DNA from: an uncultured Bacteroidales bacterium
GTDB taxonomy: Bacteria > Bacteroidota > Bacteroidia > Bacteroidales > F082
Assembly: GCA_946407975.1 (NCBI GenBank)
Contig: CAMJQC010000007.1
Location: forward strand, 1 to 64,000
Direction of reading: 5' to 3'
Length of the DNA stretch: 64,000 bases
Shown here: positions 1-10,235 of the stretch, piece by piece
Layout: each line of letters starts with the position of its first letter
Position numbering within the stretch: the stretch's first letter is position 1
Made by a program: the position numbers and the translations under genes
The notes under the pieces: model-generated
What the model was told of the DNA's origin: nothing
The model's database searches: none
The model's input: the letters and a program-made list of their open reading frames with translations, nothing else

Positions 1-849
1 TGGCTGGTCTCGCTGAACTCGTTGGTGACGATGTCATTATTAAAGGTGTTGCCGATATAGCCGCTCACGCCAATGTGAAGGTTTTTGATGCTGTAATTAT
101 CGATGCGCAAGGCGCCAGCCAAGTTGTTGGCCACGCGGAACTCATAGCCCGATGCGGAGCCGTTCTTCACCCAGTTGGCGTTGTTGAACATGTTGGAGTT
201 TAAGGCAGGCACCAAGATGGCTTCGTAGCGCCAGTTGCCCAATTTTCCCCACAGGCTGATGCCCGTCTCATGCCAGGTGCAAGGCAAGATGTTGAACTCG
301 CCTTCAGGGCGGTAGCAGGTGAAGAACTCGGTGGGCAGGTGGGCGTTGTTGGTCTGTCCGACAGGCACCACGATGTGGCCCATGCGTATGTTGAAGCCTT
401 TGCCGAACGACTTTTGCAGCCAGAACTGCTCCAAAGCCACCTCACCGCCACGTTCGATCTCGTGTTCAAACTCGCCGGTCTCTTCGGCCTCAATCTCTAC
501 GGCTACTTCGCTGCCGCCGTGTTCAAACTCTATCTCCGAACCCATGCTCCAGCCTTTGCCGAAGTCGTAACCTAGGTTGATGACCACATGGGGCAGGTCG
601 ATGCGGCCGTGACCTTTGGCGTCGCGGTAACGATCGGCATGGGAGTAGCGGAACATATTGTCGCTATAGAAGTTACGAGTATAGACGGCCTCACCGTAAC
701 CGCCCAAGGTGAGACGGCTTTGTTTCTCATGCGGCTTATCTTCGGTTTTCTCGATGCCTGCCTTTTCGTTTTTTTCTTGCGCCTTTATAGGAGTGAGGCT
801 TACCATCACTCCCATAATGGCACAAATTGACAGTAATAGAAATCTCATA
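1..849 (-). CDS. Outer-membrane porin-like beta-barrel protein, C-terminus truncated by window edge
   Basis: Reverse strand reads MRFLLLSICAIMGVMVSLTPIKAQEKNEKAG...LTLGGYGEAVYTRNFYSDN..., a signal peptide followed by barrel-like strands; open to base 1 (not in the ORF track because it runs off the edge). Confidence 0.8.
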
Positions 850-1046
850 GCTAACCTATTTTATCTAGTCGCAAAAATCTCCTTTTTCGTTCGGATGGCC
901 CATCCCCATTTTTAATGAAAACCTGCTTTTCCCTATCCCTATTTATGGGGATGTTTTTAGTGTAAACTGTGGTATAATTGTATGCACTTTTTATGTTAAT
1001 AGTCTACAATGTTCTTCATGGAGGATGTTTTTTGCATAGATCGGAT

Positions 1047-1077
1047 AAAAAAACAGGGACGCCAACTGGTGTCCCTG
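1047..1077 (-). terminator. Rho-independent terminator of the M20 peptidase gene
   Basis: Hairpin cagggacgcc-aact-ggtgtccctg; on the minus strand it is followed by a T7 tract. Confidence 0.7.
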
Positions 1078-1151
1078 CCTTTATTAAAAATAGGTTGTAG
1101 AAACAATAAAAAGTAGAGACGGTGCATGCATCATCTCTACATATGTTTTTG

Positions 1152-2519
1152 TTATTTCATTTCGGCAAAATGCTTATAAAAGGCGATGATGGTCTCGATG
1201 CCTTTGAAGAAGTGGTCGAGACGGTAGTTCTCGTTGGGCGAGTGGATGGCGTCTTCGCCGAGGCCGAAGCCCATGAGGATGGACTTGAGGCCCAGCACCT
1301 GTTCGAAAGCAGAGATGATGGGGATGGAGCCACCGCTACGCATCGGGATGGGCTGTTTACCGTAGGTGTCCATGTAGGCCTGTTCTGCAGCCTTGTAGGC
1401 CGGCAGTTCGATGGGACATCCGTAAGCCTGACCGCCATGCAACGGGGTGACCTTCACGGTGACATATTTTGGCGCGTTCTCCTCGAAATAGTCCTTCACC
1501 AGCTGGGCGATCTTCTCGTGGTCCTGGTTAGGCACCAAACGGCAGGAGAGCTTAGCGTAGGCCTTGGATGGCAAAACGGTCTTGCTCCCTTCTCCGGTGT
1601 AGCCTCCCCACATGCCACAGAGGTCGAAGGTGGGACGGATGCCGACGCGCTCGATCTTGGTGTAGCCTCTCTCGCCTCGCAGGGCTTTCACGCCCAGGCT
1701 GGCCTTGAATTCTTTCTCGTTATAAGGCGCCATGTTCAGCAACTGGCGTTCCTTGCGCGAGCTGGTCACTACATCGTCGTAGAAATGCGGGATGGTGATG
1801 TGATTGTTCTCGTCCATGCACTTGGCGATCATCTCGCACAAGGCGTTGAGCGGGTTGGCCACGGCGCCTCCGAACAAGCCTGAATGCAGGTCGGCGTTGG
1901 GACCGGTGACTTCAATCTCCCAATAGGCCAAGCCACGCAGACCCGTGGTGATGGACGGTGTGTCGTGGTTGATCATGCTGGTGTCGGATACCAGGATGAT
2001 GTCAGCCTTCACAAGGTCTTTGTGCGTGACAATCCATTTGCCGAGACTGCCTGAACCGATCTCTTCCTCACCCTCAAGCATGAACTTCACATTGCAAGGC
2101 AAGGAGTTGGTCTGAATCATGGTCTCGAAGGCTTTGGCATGCATGAACGACTGGCCTTTGTCGTCGTCAGCGCCACGGGCCCAGATCTTGCCGTCTTTGA
2201 TGACGGGCTCGAAAGGCTTGGTGTTCCAGAGCTCGATAGGGTCGACGGGCATCACGTCGTAGTGACCGTAGACCAAGACGGTCTTCAGTTTCGGGTCGAT
2301 GATTTTCTCACCATAGACGATGGGGTTGCCCTCAGTGGGCATCACCTCGGCCTTGTCGGCGCCCGCTTTCAGGATGCTGTCGCGCCAGTATTCGGCGGCG
2401 CGGATCATATCGGGCTTATGCGCCGATTCTGAACTGATGGAAGGAATTCTGATTAAGCCGAACAACTCGTCAAGGAAACGGTCTTTGTTGGCTTCGATGT
2501 AGTCTTTTTGTATTTTCAT
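1152..2519 (-). CDS. M20 family dipeptidase/metallopeptidase
   Basis: 455 aa; VYGHYDVMPVDP, GADDDKGQ, EGEEEIGS metallopeptidase M20 motifs. Confidence 0.93.
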   Translation of the reverse strand: MKIQKDYIEANKDRFLDELFGLIRIPSISSESAHKPDMIRAAEYWRDSILKAGADKAEVMPTEGNPIVYGEKIIDPKLKTVLVYGHYDVMPVDPIELWNTKPFEPVIKDGKIWARGADDDKGQSFMHAKAFETMIQTNSLPCNVKFMLEGEEEIGSGSLGKWIVTHKDLVKADIILVSDTSMINHDTPSITTGLRGLAYWEIEVTGPNADLHSGLFGGAVANPLNALCEMIAKCMDENNHITIPHFYDDVVTSSRKERQLLNMAPYNEKEFKASLGVKALRGERGYTKIERVGIRPTFDLCGMWGGYTGEGSKTVLPSKAYAKLSCRLVPNQDHEKIAQLVKDYFEENAPKYVTVKVTPLHGGQAYGCPIELPAYKAAEQAYMDTYGKQPIPMRSGGSIPIISAFEQVLGLKSILMGFGLGEDAIHSPNENYRLDHFFKGIETIIAFYKHFAEMK

Positions 2520-2555
2520 GATGTATGATATTAATGATATATACTAATTTAACTC

Positions 2556-3317
2556 TTATTTCTCTGGTGCCTCAAACTTCTTCAACTCCATCGCCTCTCC
2601 GTCAAACACGGCATAGGTGAAGTCGTAAATCCAGTTGCCGACGACGGTGGTCAAAGCGTGGTCGCCGGTCTTGTATTGCATGGGCTTGTGCTGATGACCG
2701 AAGACGAAGAAATCGATGCTGGGGTCGAGTTTTGATTGCTCCTCGGCATATTGGTAGAGGCGGGTGTTCGGGATGTCGTCATAGTACCCGCGCTCCACCT
2801 CGTTTTTGAGTTTCTTTAGCCTGTGGTTGTGCGACCATCTTAAGGCTAAGCCGATGCCAAGGTCGGGATGCAGCCACTTGAACAGCCATTGGTTGGGTTT
2901 GAACTCAAAAACCTTTTTTAAGAACTTATAGCCTTTGTCGCCCGGACCTCTTGCGTCGCCATGGACAAGGAAAAACTTCTTGCCTTTGAGGGTGGTGATC
3001 AAAGGCTCATGGTGCATGATGAGGCCGAGCTCGTCGTGCAGATAACCGAAGGACCAGAGGTCGTGGTTGCCAATGAAGAAATGCACGGGGATGCCCGCAT
3101 CGGTAAATTCCGCCAACTTGCCTTGCATCCTAACGAAACCCTTAGGAATCACGGTCTTGTATTCAAACCAGAAGTCGAAGAGGTCGCCCAAGAGGAAGAG
3201 CTCTTCACAGTCGGGAAGGATGCTATCAAGGAAACGGAGCAGTTTGCGCTCGCGTAGCTGACTGTCCTCGAGCGAGGGGATGCCAAGGTGAAAATCGGTG
3301 ACGAAATAAACGGCCAT
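2556..3317 (-). CDS. lpxH: UDP-2,3-diacylglucosamine diphosphatase (LpxH-like metallophosphatase)
   Basis: YFVTDFHLG, LLGDLFDFWFEY, GNHDLW, HGD, FGHQHKP motifs. Confidence 0.85.
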   Translation of the reverse strand: MAVYFVTDFHLGIPSLEDSQLRERKLLRFLDSILPDCEELFLLGDLFDFWFEYKTVIPKGFVRMQGKLAEFTDAGIPVHFFIGNHDLWSFGYLHDELGLIMHHEPLITTLKGKKFFLVHGDARGPGDKGYKFLKKVFEFKPNQWLFKWLHPDLGIGLALRWSHNHRLKKLKNEVERGYYDDIPNTRLYQYAEEQSKLDPSIDFFVFGHQHKPMQYKTGDHALTTVVGNWIYDFTYAVFDGEAMELKKFEAPEK

Positions 3318-4153
3318 CAGAAGTCGATTTCGTCGGAACGGCGGATGAGTTCCGTGATGAGGGTGATGAGTTTAGGCTCCACGGCGTTGACGGCGGCGAT
3401 GACATCTTCGTGGCTAATGCTGACGGGGTGTTCTACGCCGTTGATGTTGCCCATGTCGGAGATGATGGACAGTCCGAAGACGGGCAGCTTGCCTTGACGC
3501 GCCACGATGACTTCGGAAGTCGTTGACATGCCGACGGCATCGGAACCGATGATGCGGAAGTAACGGCACTCTGCCGGAGTCTCATAAGTCGGGCCGGTGG
3601 TAGCGGTGTAGACGCCATGTTGCAAGGCGATGCCTTTCTCTTCAGCGATGGCGTCGGCCAGTTTGATGAGCCGTCGGTCGTAGGGCTCGCTCATATCGGG
3701 AAAACGCTCGCCAAAACGCTCGTCATGGAGGCCGATCAACGGGTTGGGCATGGCATGGATCTGGTCGTTGATGATCATGATGTCGCCCACCTTGAAGTCG
3801 GGGTTTAGGCCGCCTGCGGCATTCGAAAGGATGAGGAACCGGATACCCAATTGCATCATCACCCGGATGGGGAAGGTGACCTCGGTCATCGGATAGCCTT
3901 CATAATAATGGAAACGGCCCTGCATGGCGATGACATTATGACCGGCGATGGTGCCGAACAGCAGTTGTCCCTTGTGGCCTTTTACGGTTGAGACTGGGAA
4001 GTTCGGAATCTCGGAATAAGGGATGGCGCAGACGACATCGATGCCGTTGGCCAGACCGCCGAGACCGGAACCCAACACGATGCCGATTTCAGGCTTGAAA
4101 TGCTGCGTCTTCTCTTTTATGAATTTAGTGGTTGCTAAGATTTTGTCGTACAT
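3317..4153 (-). CDS. Purine-nucleoside phosphorylase (class I)
   Basis: GIVLGSGLGGLA, MQGRFHYYEGYPM, SNAAGG, TGPTYETPAE motifs. Confidence 0.93.
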   Translation of the reverse strand: MYDKILATTKFIKEKTQHFKPEIGIVLGSGLGGLANGIDVVCAIPYSEIPNFPVSTVKGHKGQLLFGTIAGHNVIAMQGRFHYYEGYPMTEVTFPIRVMMQLGIRFLILSNAAGGLNPDFKVGDIMIINDQIHAMPNPLIGLHDERFGERFPDMSEPYDRRLIKLADAIAEEKGIALQHGVYTATTGPTYETPAECRYFRIIGSDAVGMSTTSEVIVARQGKLPVFGLSIISDMGNINGVEHPVSISHEDVIAAVNAVEPKLITLITELIRRSDEIDF

Positions 4154-5171
4154 ATTGTGCTATTTCTTTATTAAACTTTTCTTCTTCATGAAAACGCACG
4201 CTCACTGGCAGAACGAAGAGCGGCATCGATTCAAACTGACAAATATAGGGAGAATTTGTCAATCGCATGGCATCTTTTTCGGTGGTGAGGATGATTTTTC
4301 GTTCCTCGCCCATGTTTTCATACCGTTTGCAAATGCCTTTGATGTCGCCTTCGGTATAAGGGTGATGGTCGCTAAAGGTCATGACCTCAAGATGCTTATA
4401 TCTGGATTTTGCTTCGGCGATAAGTGGCTCAGGATGGGCGATACCACAGAATAACAAGGCGGAGTCGACCTCGGTGTCATAGTTGCCGGTCGTAGCGTTT
4501 AGCGGAAGCGTTTTCTGGTATTCCAGATAGGAGAAAAACACCTTTTGCCCAGACCTGATGTTTAGTTTCTTGATAATCTGTTGCTGCTCTTCATCGCTTA
4601 TCAATGCAGGCGCTTTGCTCACAACGATGATGTCAACTCGTTGAGCGGCGCTTCTGATGTCGCGCAAGTCGCCTGCCGGGACGAGGCAGTCATCACAATA
4701 CAGACGGTCATATTCGGTCAACAGGATGTTTAGCCCTGCTTCTATCTTTCTATGCTGGAAAGCATCGTCCAAAAGGATGACCTGCGGCGGGTTGTCGCTT
4801 TCGAGCAGACGTCTGACACCTTCCACACGGTCTTCATCTACAGCGACTTGGATGTCAGGATATTTCTTTCGATATAGCAGAGGCTCGTCGCCGACCTCTT
4901 CGCTTGTCGCATCGGTTGTGACCTGACGGAATCCCTTGGTTTTTCTCCCGTATCCTCGGCTGAGGAGGGCGACTTGATACTGTTCTTGTAATAGCCTAAT
5001 GAGGTATTCCGTATGAGGCGTCTTTCCGCTTCCGCCCAGACACAGGTTGCCTACGCAAATCACGGGGAAATCGAACTTTTCTGACTTAATCCATCTCCAA
5101 TCATAGAATTTATGCCTGATTTTCAGGATGATATGATAAAGGAGCGATATGGGAAGAAGCAGTTTTCTCAT
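4125..5171 (-). CDS. lpxK: Tetraacyldisaccharide 4'-kinase
   Basis: GNLCLGGSGKTPHTEYL P-loop, SRGYGRKTKG, VILLDDAFQHRKI; overlaps the PNP start by 29 nt. Confidence 0.93.
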   Translation of the reverse strand: MRKLLLPISLLYHIILKIRHKFYDWRWIKSEKFDFPVICVGNLCLGGSGKTPHTEYLIRLLQEQYQVALLSRGYGRKTKGFRQVTTDATSEEVGDEPLLYRKKYPDIQVAVDEDRVEGVRRLLESDNPPQVILLDDAFQHRKIEAGLNILLTEYDRLYCDDCLVPAGDLRDIRSAAQRVDIIVVSKAPALISDEEQQQIIKKLNIRSGQKVFFSYLEYQKTLPLNATTGNYDTEVDSALLFCGIAHPEPLIAEAKSRYKHLEVMTFSDHHPYTEGDIKGICKRYENMGEERKIILTTEKDAMRLTNSPYICQFESMPLFVLPVSVRFHEEEKFNKEIAQYVRQNLSNH

Positions 5172-5190
5172 AGAGGGTCAAAAATAGGGA

Positions 5191-5198
5191 TAATTTTG
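5191..5198 (+). promoter_or_regulatory. Bacteroidota-type -7 element TAnnTTTG upstream of Nif3-like gene
   Basis: TAATTTTG, 26 nt before ATG 5225. Confidence 0.55.
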
Positions 5199-5224
5199 TA
5201 ATTTCGCATCCAAATTCTGTAATT

Positions 5225-6331
5225 ATGATAACGGTAAAAAGCATTTTAGATTGTATTACGGAAATAGCACCCCTCAGCTGGCAAGAGAGTTACGACAATG
5301 CTGGACTTCAGGTGGGCGACTTGAAAGCGGAGGCGAAAAAGGCTTTGATTTGCCTTGATGTGACCGAAGCAGTCGTAGACGAAGCTGTCGCCAAGTCCTG
5401 CGATGTGATTGTGAGCCACCATCCTTTGATTTTTAAAGGGTTGAAACACATAACGCCGAATACATTCGTAGAGCGCATCGTGACGAAAGCCATCAAGCAC
5501 GGCATTGCCATTATTTCGATGCATACCAATCTGGATAACAGCTATTTGGGCGTTAGCCACATTCTGGCGCAGAAGTTAGGTCTATCCAACTTGCGCGTCC
5601 TTGATCCCTTGCAAGGCAAACTGTTCAAGTTGGTGATGTTCTGCCCGGTATCGGCCGCAGATAGGGTTCGTGAGGCGATGTTCCAAGCGGGTGCGGGATG
5701 CATAGGCAATTACGACAGCTGTAGCTTCAATGCGCTAGGCGAGGGTACCTTCAAGGCTGGCGATGGCTGTCATCCTTATGTCGGCGAAATAGGCCAATTA
5801 CATTATGAAAAGGAAGTCCGCGTTGAGACCATCGTCCCTGAGCATCTTTTGAATGGCGTCGTTTCTGCGATGAAGAAAGTGCATCCTTACGAAGAGGTGG
5901 CATATGACGTATATCCGTTGAACAACGACTATCCAATGGCTGGTGCTGGCATGATGGGCAGTTACGAGACACCATTGTCCGAAACAGAATTCTTACAACG
6001 CGCTGCGGAGGTTTTGGGATCACCTTGTCTGCGCCATTCTGCTCTGACAGGGAAGCCTGTGAAAAGTGTGGCGGTATGCGGCGGTTCGGGAGCGTTCCTT
6101 TTGCCTTGTGCAAAAAGAAACGGCGTCGAGGCTTTCCTCACTGCCGACATTAAATATCATGACTTTTTCGAACCCGATGGTGCTTTGTTGATGGTCGATG
6201 CCGGACATTTTGAGACGGAACAGTTTACAAAAGAATTGATATTGGATATCATTCTAAAAAAAATTCCTACCTTTGCAGCCGAAATTGCCGAGGCGAATAC
6301 CAACTCGGTTCATTATTTTGTAAAGCATTAA
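5225..6331 (+). CDS. Nif3-like dinuclear metal center hexameric protein
   Basis: SHHPLIFKGLKHI, MHTNLDN, HFETEQ; 368 aa with the central insert domain. Confidence 0.93.
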   Translation: MITVKSILDCITEIAPLSWQESYDNAGLQVGDLKAEAKKALICLDVTEAVVDEAVAKSCDVIVSHHPLIFKGLKHITPNTFVERIVTKAIKHGIAIISMHTNLDNSYLGVSHILAQKLGLSNLRVLDPLQGKLFKLVMFCPVSAADRVREAMFQAGAGCIGNYDSCSFNALGEGTFKAGDGCHPYVGEIGQLHYEKEVRVETIVPEHLLNGVVSAMKKVHPYEEVAYDVYPLNNDYPMAGAGMMGSYETPLSETEFLQRAAEVLGSPCLRHSALTGKPVKSVAVCGGSGAFLLPCAKRNGVEAFLTADIKYHDFFEPDGALLMVDAGHFETEQFTKELILDIILKKIPTFAAEIAEANTNSVHYFVKH

Positions 6332-6335
6332 TAAC

Positions 6336-7121
6336 ATGGCAGATAAGAAAGTGAAAAAAGCGCAACAGGTTGAAGAGCCTGTAGAGGTTAGCATTGAACA
6401 GAAGCTGGTGGCGCTCTACACCTTGCAGCAAGTTGATTCAAAGATTGACGAAATCAGAGCTTACAGAGGTAATCTCCCGCTCGAGATCCAGGATTTGGAA
6501 GATGAGATAGCCGGTTTGGAGACCCGTGTTGAGAACTTCAAGGAAGAAGACAAAAAATTCCAGACAGAAATCACCAACCAGAAGATCAAGATCAAGGAGA
6601 CGGAAGCCTTGATTAAGAAATATGAAGATCAGCAGAACAACGTCAGAAACAACCGCGAATACGACTCTTTGACGAAAGAAATCGAGTATCAGAATCTTGA
6701 TATTCAGCTTTCAGAAAAGAAAATCCGTGAGGCTACTGCCAAGAGTGAGGCTGTCGTTACCAAAGTGGCCCAGGCTGAAGAACGTCTGGCAGAGCGCAAG
6801 GCTGTTCTGACCGAAAAGCAGGCTGAATTGGATTCGGTTGTCGAAGACACCGAGAAAGAAGAAGATGCATTGCTCAAGCGCTCCGCTGAATGTGAGCAAC
6901 TGGTCGAGGATCGTCTGTTGGTGGCCTACAAGCGCATCCGTAAGAATGCCCGCAACGGCCTTGCCGTGGTTGGCATCTCCCGTGACGCTTGCGGTGGCTG
7001 TTTCAACAAGATTCCGCCTCAACATCAGCTCGACATCTGCACGCACAAGAAAATCATCGTTTGCGAGTATTGCGGACGTATCCTTGTTGACAAAGGCATC
7101 ATTGAGCAGTACTCCGAATAA
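6336..7121 (+). CDS. Coiled-coil C4 zinc-ribbon domain protein
   Basis: Long coiled coil then CGGCFNKIPPQHQLDI...CEYCGRIL zinc ribbon. Confidence 0.9.
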   Translation: MADKKVKKAQQVEEPVEVSIEQKLVALYTLQQVDSKIDEIRAYRGNLPLEIQDLEDEIAGLETRVENFKEEDKKFQTEITNQKIKIKETEALIKKYEDQQNNVRNNREYDSLTKEIEYQNLDIQLSEKKIREATAKSEAVVTKVAQAEERLAERKAVLTEKQAELDSVVEDTEKEEDALLKRSAECEQLVEDRLLVAYKRIRKNARNGLAVVGISRDACGGCFNKIPPQHQLDICTHKKIIVCEYCGRILVDKGIIEQYSE

Positions 7122-7151
7122 TCCATTAGAAGTTTTGTTTTCATGATAAAC

Positions 7152-7185
7152 AGAGACCGTCCTAAAGTGGGCGGTCTCTTTTATT
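7152..7185 (+). terminator. Rho-independent terminator
   Basis: agagaccgtcc-taaagt-gggcggtctct followed by tttatt. Confidence 0.7.
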
Positions 7186-7245
7186 ATGCAATGAAGGGAT
7201 GTTTATTGCAAGGTCAATGGGATATGACCATCTTATTCGTGTCTT

Positions 7246-8706
7246 TTAATAATCCTTTATCTTCAGCGTCACAACCAGATTCCCGAGGGTCTTTACCTGA
7301 TTGACATCCTGCACGGCCGGTGCTCCATCTTCATAATACTGGTAAGGCATATGTGCCGACTGGAACCGTACCATCTCATAACCGAAATCGAAAGTGGTGG
7401 CTTTGCTGACGGGAAGGCTGATACCGCAAGCGGCTTTCCACAGGCTGCCGTCGGATTCGCCAAAGCCATAAGGACTGCCATAATAGGCACATCCTGCCCG
7501 GAGATAGGAGTCGTTGATGCGCCATTCTGTTCCAAATCTCAAGTTGAAGGTTTTGCCGTATAATTCCTTGATCTCATCGTTGACAGAGGTGTAGTCGTAG
7601 TAATCATCACTGGTGCAATCGAATTTTGCTTTCCCATAGTTGGTGTATTCGGCGTCAAGAGAGATTAGGCCATGTTGTTTGACGAAGAAAGCGAGGCTGC
7701 CTACGCATTTGGAGGGGCTGCGGTAGACATATTCGTAATAAGAGGTGTAGGTCTGACCGCCATAGTTCATATTCAATGTCGCCTCCGTCTTCGTCGCCCA
7801 CGACTCGTCAAAATAATCACGGGTAGGCGTGTGGAAAGCGGCTCCGATGCGTAGCCAGTCGGCTGGGAAATAGATCATGCCGATCTTGCCGTTGATGCCC
7901 CATCCTGTGGATTGGGTGCGTTGACTGAAGGTCCAGTCGTGAAAACTGGTAGCAGAATAGTCGGGGAGGGCGGTCTCGGTGAAATCGGTGCTGACATTGC
8001 GTTTGAGATGGGCTATGCCGAAACTGGCACCGATGAAGAGACGGTCGTAAAGGTCGAAACAATAAGAAAAGGTCCATTCTTCGTTGCGGCCGGTGCTTTG
8101 TATGGCTTCACGCTGGGTGAGGTTGCCCTTGGGAACAGGGCTGTCGTAATAGCCGTCAACGAGATCGATCAGATAGGCCTGCATGGCAGGGTAGATGGTG
8201 TAAGGGAACTGTTCCCCGATCTGGCTCTCCGATAATCCGTCAATCTGCGCAAGATAGGCGTCAATCAAGGAGTTGTCGGGGTTGACGCCTCGGGCGACGG
8301 CATCGTAGTTGAAGTCGTTGGTACGGGTCAGCGCTATGCCGAATTGTGTGCGTCGCAATGGCCTGAAATTGCTTCTTTCTCTCACCCACACATAGCCTGT
8401 ATTGGGCAAGGTCATCCGTAGCCTTCCGTCACTTGCCGTTTCTCCATAGTAAGTCGACTTTGTCGATCCATACTGAAGGCCCGTGCTAAAGGTGAACTCA
8501 TCTTTGCGGTAGAGCCCTAAACCGCCAGGATTGATGCAGACAGCGGTCATTTCGCCGCCGATAGCGCCCAAGGCACTTGCCATTCCTATGGCTTTGGCGG
8601 TCCCTTGATAATACTGTTGAGCATAAACTAGAGCATCGGCACTGCCTTGTCCATAGACGGACAACGTGAAGAGGAAAAAGAACGGAATGGATAGCAATCT
8701 TTTCAT
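7246..8706 (-). CDS. Outer-membrane transport-like beta-barrel protein (FadL/OmpP1-like)
   Basis: Signal peptide; AQQYYQGTAKAIGMASALGAIGGEMTAVCINPGGLGLYR, typical of the OmpP1/FadL-like family; 486 aa. Confidence 0.7.
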   Translation of the reverse strand: MKRLLSIPFFFLFTLSVYGQGSADALVYAQQYYQGTAKAIGMASALGAIGGEMTAVCINPGGLGLYRKDEFTFSTGLQYGSTKSTYYGETASDGRLRMTLPNTGYVWVRERSNFRPLRRTQFGIALTRTNDFNYDAVARGVNPDNSLIDAYLAQIDGLSESQIGEQFPYTIYPAMQAYLIDLVDGYYDSPVPKGNLTQREAIQSTGRNEEWTFSYCFDLYDRLFIGASFGIAHLKRNVSTDFTETALPDYSATSFHDWTFSQRTQSTGWGINGKIGMIYFPADWLRIGAAFHTPTRDYFDESWATKTEATLNMNYGGQTYTSYYEYVYRSPSKCVGSLAFFVKQHGLISLDAEYTNYGKAKFDCTSDDYYDYTSVNDEIKELYGKTFNLRFGTEWRINDSYLRAGCAYYGSPYGFGESDGSLWKAACGISLPVSKATTFDFGYEMVRFQSAHMPYQYYEDGAPAVQDVNQVKTLGNLVVTLKIKDY

Positions 8707-8782
8707 GGCAATAAAAAACTACCCTTGCAGGGTGGCGCAAAGGTAGTTTATTTTCGTTTTATATGTTGAGAAAGGTTGTGGT

Positions 8783-10147
8783 TTATCTTCTTCCGCCTGA
8801 GCTATGGCCTCCTCCGCCACCGCCAGAGCTGCGTCCTCCGCCACCGCCAGAGCTGTGACTGCCACCTCCGTAGCTACCACTGGAACGACTGCCTGAGCTG
8901 TAGCTTCCGCTAGAGTGTGATCCTGAAGAAGAACTTCTTGAAGGTGTGCTGTGGTTGAAGCTGCCAGAACTGCGATTCGATGAACTTCTGTTGGGCGAAT
9001 AGGTGCTGCGTCCGCTGTCGCTTGAACCTGATGAGCGATTATAACCTGAAGAAGACGGACGGTTGTTTTGTGGGCGGACATATTCTGAGCTGGAGCGTGA
9101 CTGACGGCTGTTGTTGGGAGAGGTGTATGTCTGTCTTCCATCGTTTGTGTTGCCGCCAGGGCGTGCTTGGCTTTGTCCGACGCGACCAGAACTACTCGAA
9201 GGCCTGGTGCTGTTAACTCCTGCCGAAGGTCTGCTGTTTGATCCGCTGATGGTGGGTCTTGCACCTGCTACGCCAGCCGAAGGTCTGGTCGTGGTTCCAA
9301 CTCTACCCGTGGTCTGCGTGGTAGGACGCATGCCGTTTGATGAAACGCTAGGACGATTGGTAGAGATAGAAGGACCGACGTTTCTGCCTTCAGGCTGTTG
9401 TGGTGCACGGTTGCTCAGTGAACCTGGTGTGTTGCTGCCGCCGTGGCGTACGCTGGCCACATAATTGCTAAGACTGCTTCCGCCACCAATGTGACCGCCA
9501 GGGCCGAATCCATGACCGCCATCATTGAAGTGATGGTGATGATGATGGTGATAGGGGTGATGCCAACCATAGTCGTACCATCCATACCAACCGTACCAGC
9601 TATGCCAATAGTATGGATAATACCATCCATAGTAAGGATAGTACCAATCGTACCAATAATAGGAATAATAAGGACGATAGTAGAATGAGTAATATGGGTA
9701 ATAGCTGTATCCCCAAGGGTTGTAGTCGTTGATATAAATATAGGTGTCGCCACCGCCACCTCCAGTGTAGTAGTCATCATAATAGTCAAATGAACTGGAT
9801 GCGGAACTGCCAAAACGCTTGATGCGGGCAGCATAGTCGCCATCGTAATAGGTCTCTGTAGTGGTATAGACGACGCCATTGGTGTCGGTCACGGTTTCGG
9901 TGGTCTGATACACGGGATCAGCATTATTAACGTAGTTTTTGCTGTCGGAGTAATACGACTGATAATCGTATTCTGCATTATTGCTAATGCTTGAACTGAC
10001 GTACGATCCGCTGCTGGATGAGGCGAGTTTGCTTCCGCCGTCACCATAAGGCGAATAATAGACGTCATCTTGCGCTAGGTGCTTGTTTGAGGAACAACCG
10101 ACAATTACAAGCAAGGCAAGGGCGGGTAGAAGTCTGAATGCTTTCAT
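8783..10147 (-). CDS. Low-complexity lipoprotein with Tyr/Trp/His-rich core and Ser/Gly/Arg-rich tail
   Basis: Lipobox LLVIVGCSS; central YYPYYSFYYRPYYSYYWYDWYYPYYGWYYPYYWHSWYGWYGW...HHPYHHHHHHHF. Confidence 0.8.
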   Translation of the reverse strand: MKAFRLLPALALLVIVGCSSNKHLAQDDVYYSPYGDGGSKLASSSSGSYVSSSISNNAEYDYQSYYSDSKNYVNNADPVYQTTETVTDTNGVVYTTTETYYDGDYAARIKRFGSSASSSFDYYDDYYTGGGGGDTYIYINDYNPWGYSYYPYYSFYYRPYYSYYWYDWYYPYYGWYYPYYWHSWYGWYGWYDYGWHHPYHHHHHHHFNDGGHGFGPGGHIGGGSSLSNYVASVRHGGSNTPGSLSNRAPQQPEGRNVGPSISTNRPSVSSNGMRPTTQTTGRVGTTTRPSAGVAGARPTISGSNSRPSAGVNSTRPSSSSGRVGQSQARPGGNTNDGRQTYTSPNNSRQSRSSSEYVRPQNNRPSSSGYNRSSGSSDSGRSTYSPNRSSSNRSSGSFNHSTPSRSSSSGSHSSGSYSSGSRSSGSYGGGSHSSGGGGGRSSGGGGGGHSSGGRR

Positions 10148-10182
10148 TTTATTTGATTTTTAATTATTGTCTCTATTTTTAT

Positions 10183-10190
10183 TACTTTTG
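10183..10190 (+). promoter_or_regulatory. -7 element TAnnTTTG upstream of proS
   Basis: TACTTTTG. Confidence 0.55.
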
Positions 10191-10235
10191 CAAACGCAAA
10201 TTTTCAAAGAAAAACATACAAATATTATACCAAAG

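Noticed and set aside
1122-1883. 253-aa plus-strand ORF
   Set aside because: Fully antisense to the conserved M20 peptidase; shadow ORF from GC-rich codon usage
9525-9735. Short-period repeat (atggtgatgatg / taccaat...) resembling a CRISPR-like or VNTR array
   Set aside because: In-frame His and Tyr codon runs within a lipoprotein gene; no spaced identical repeats
8719-9879. Alternative-frame ORFs (8719-9264 and 9415-9879, minus)
   Set aside because: Frame-shifted readings of the low-complexity lipoprotein gene; composition artefact
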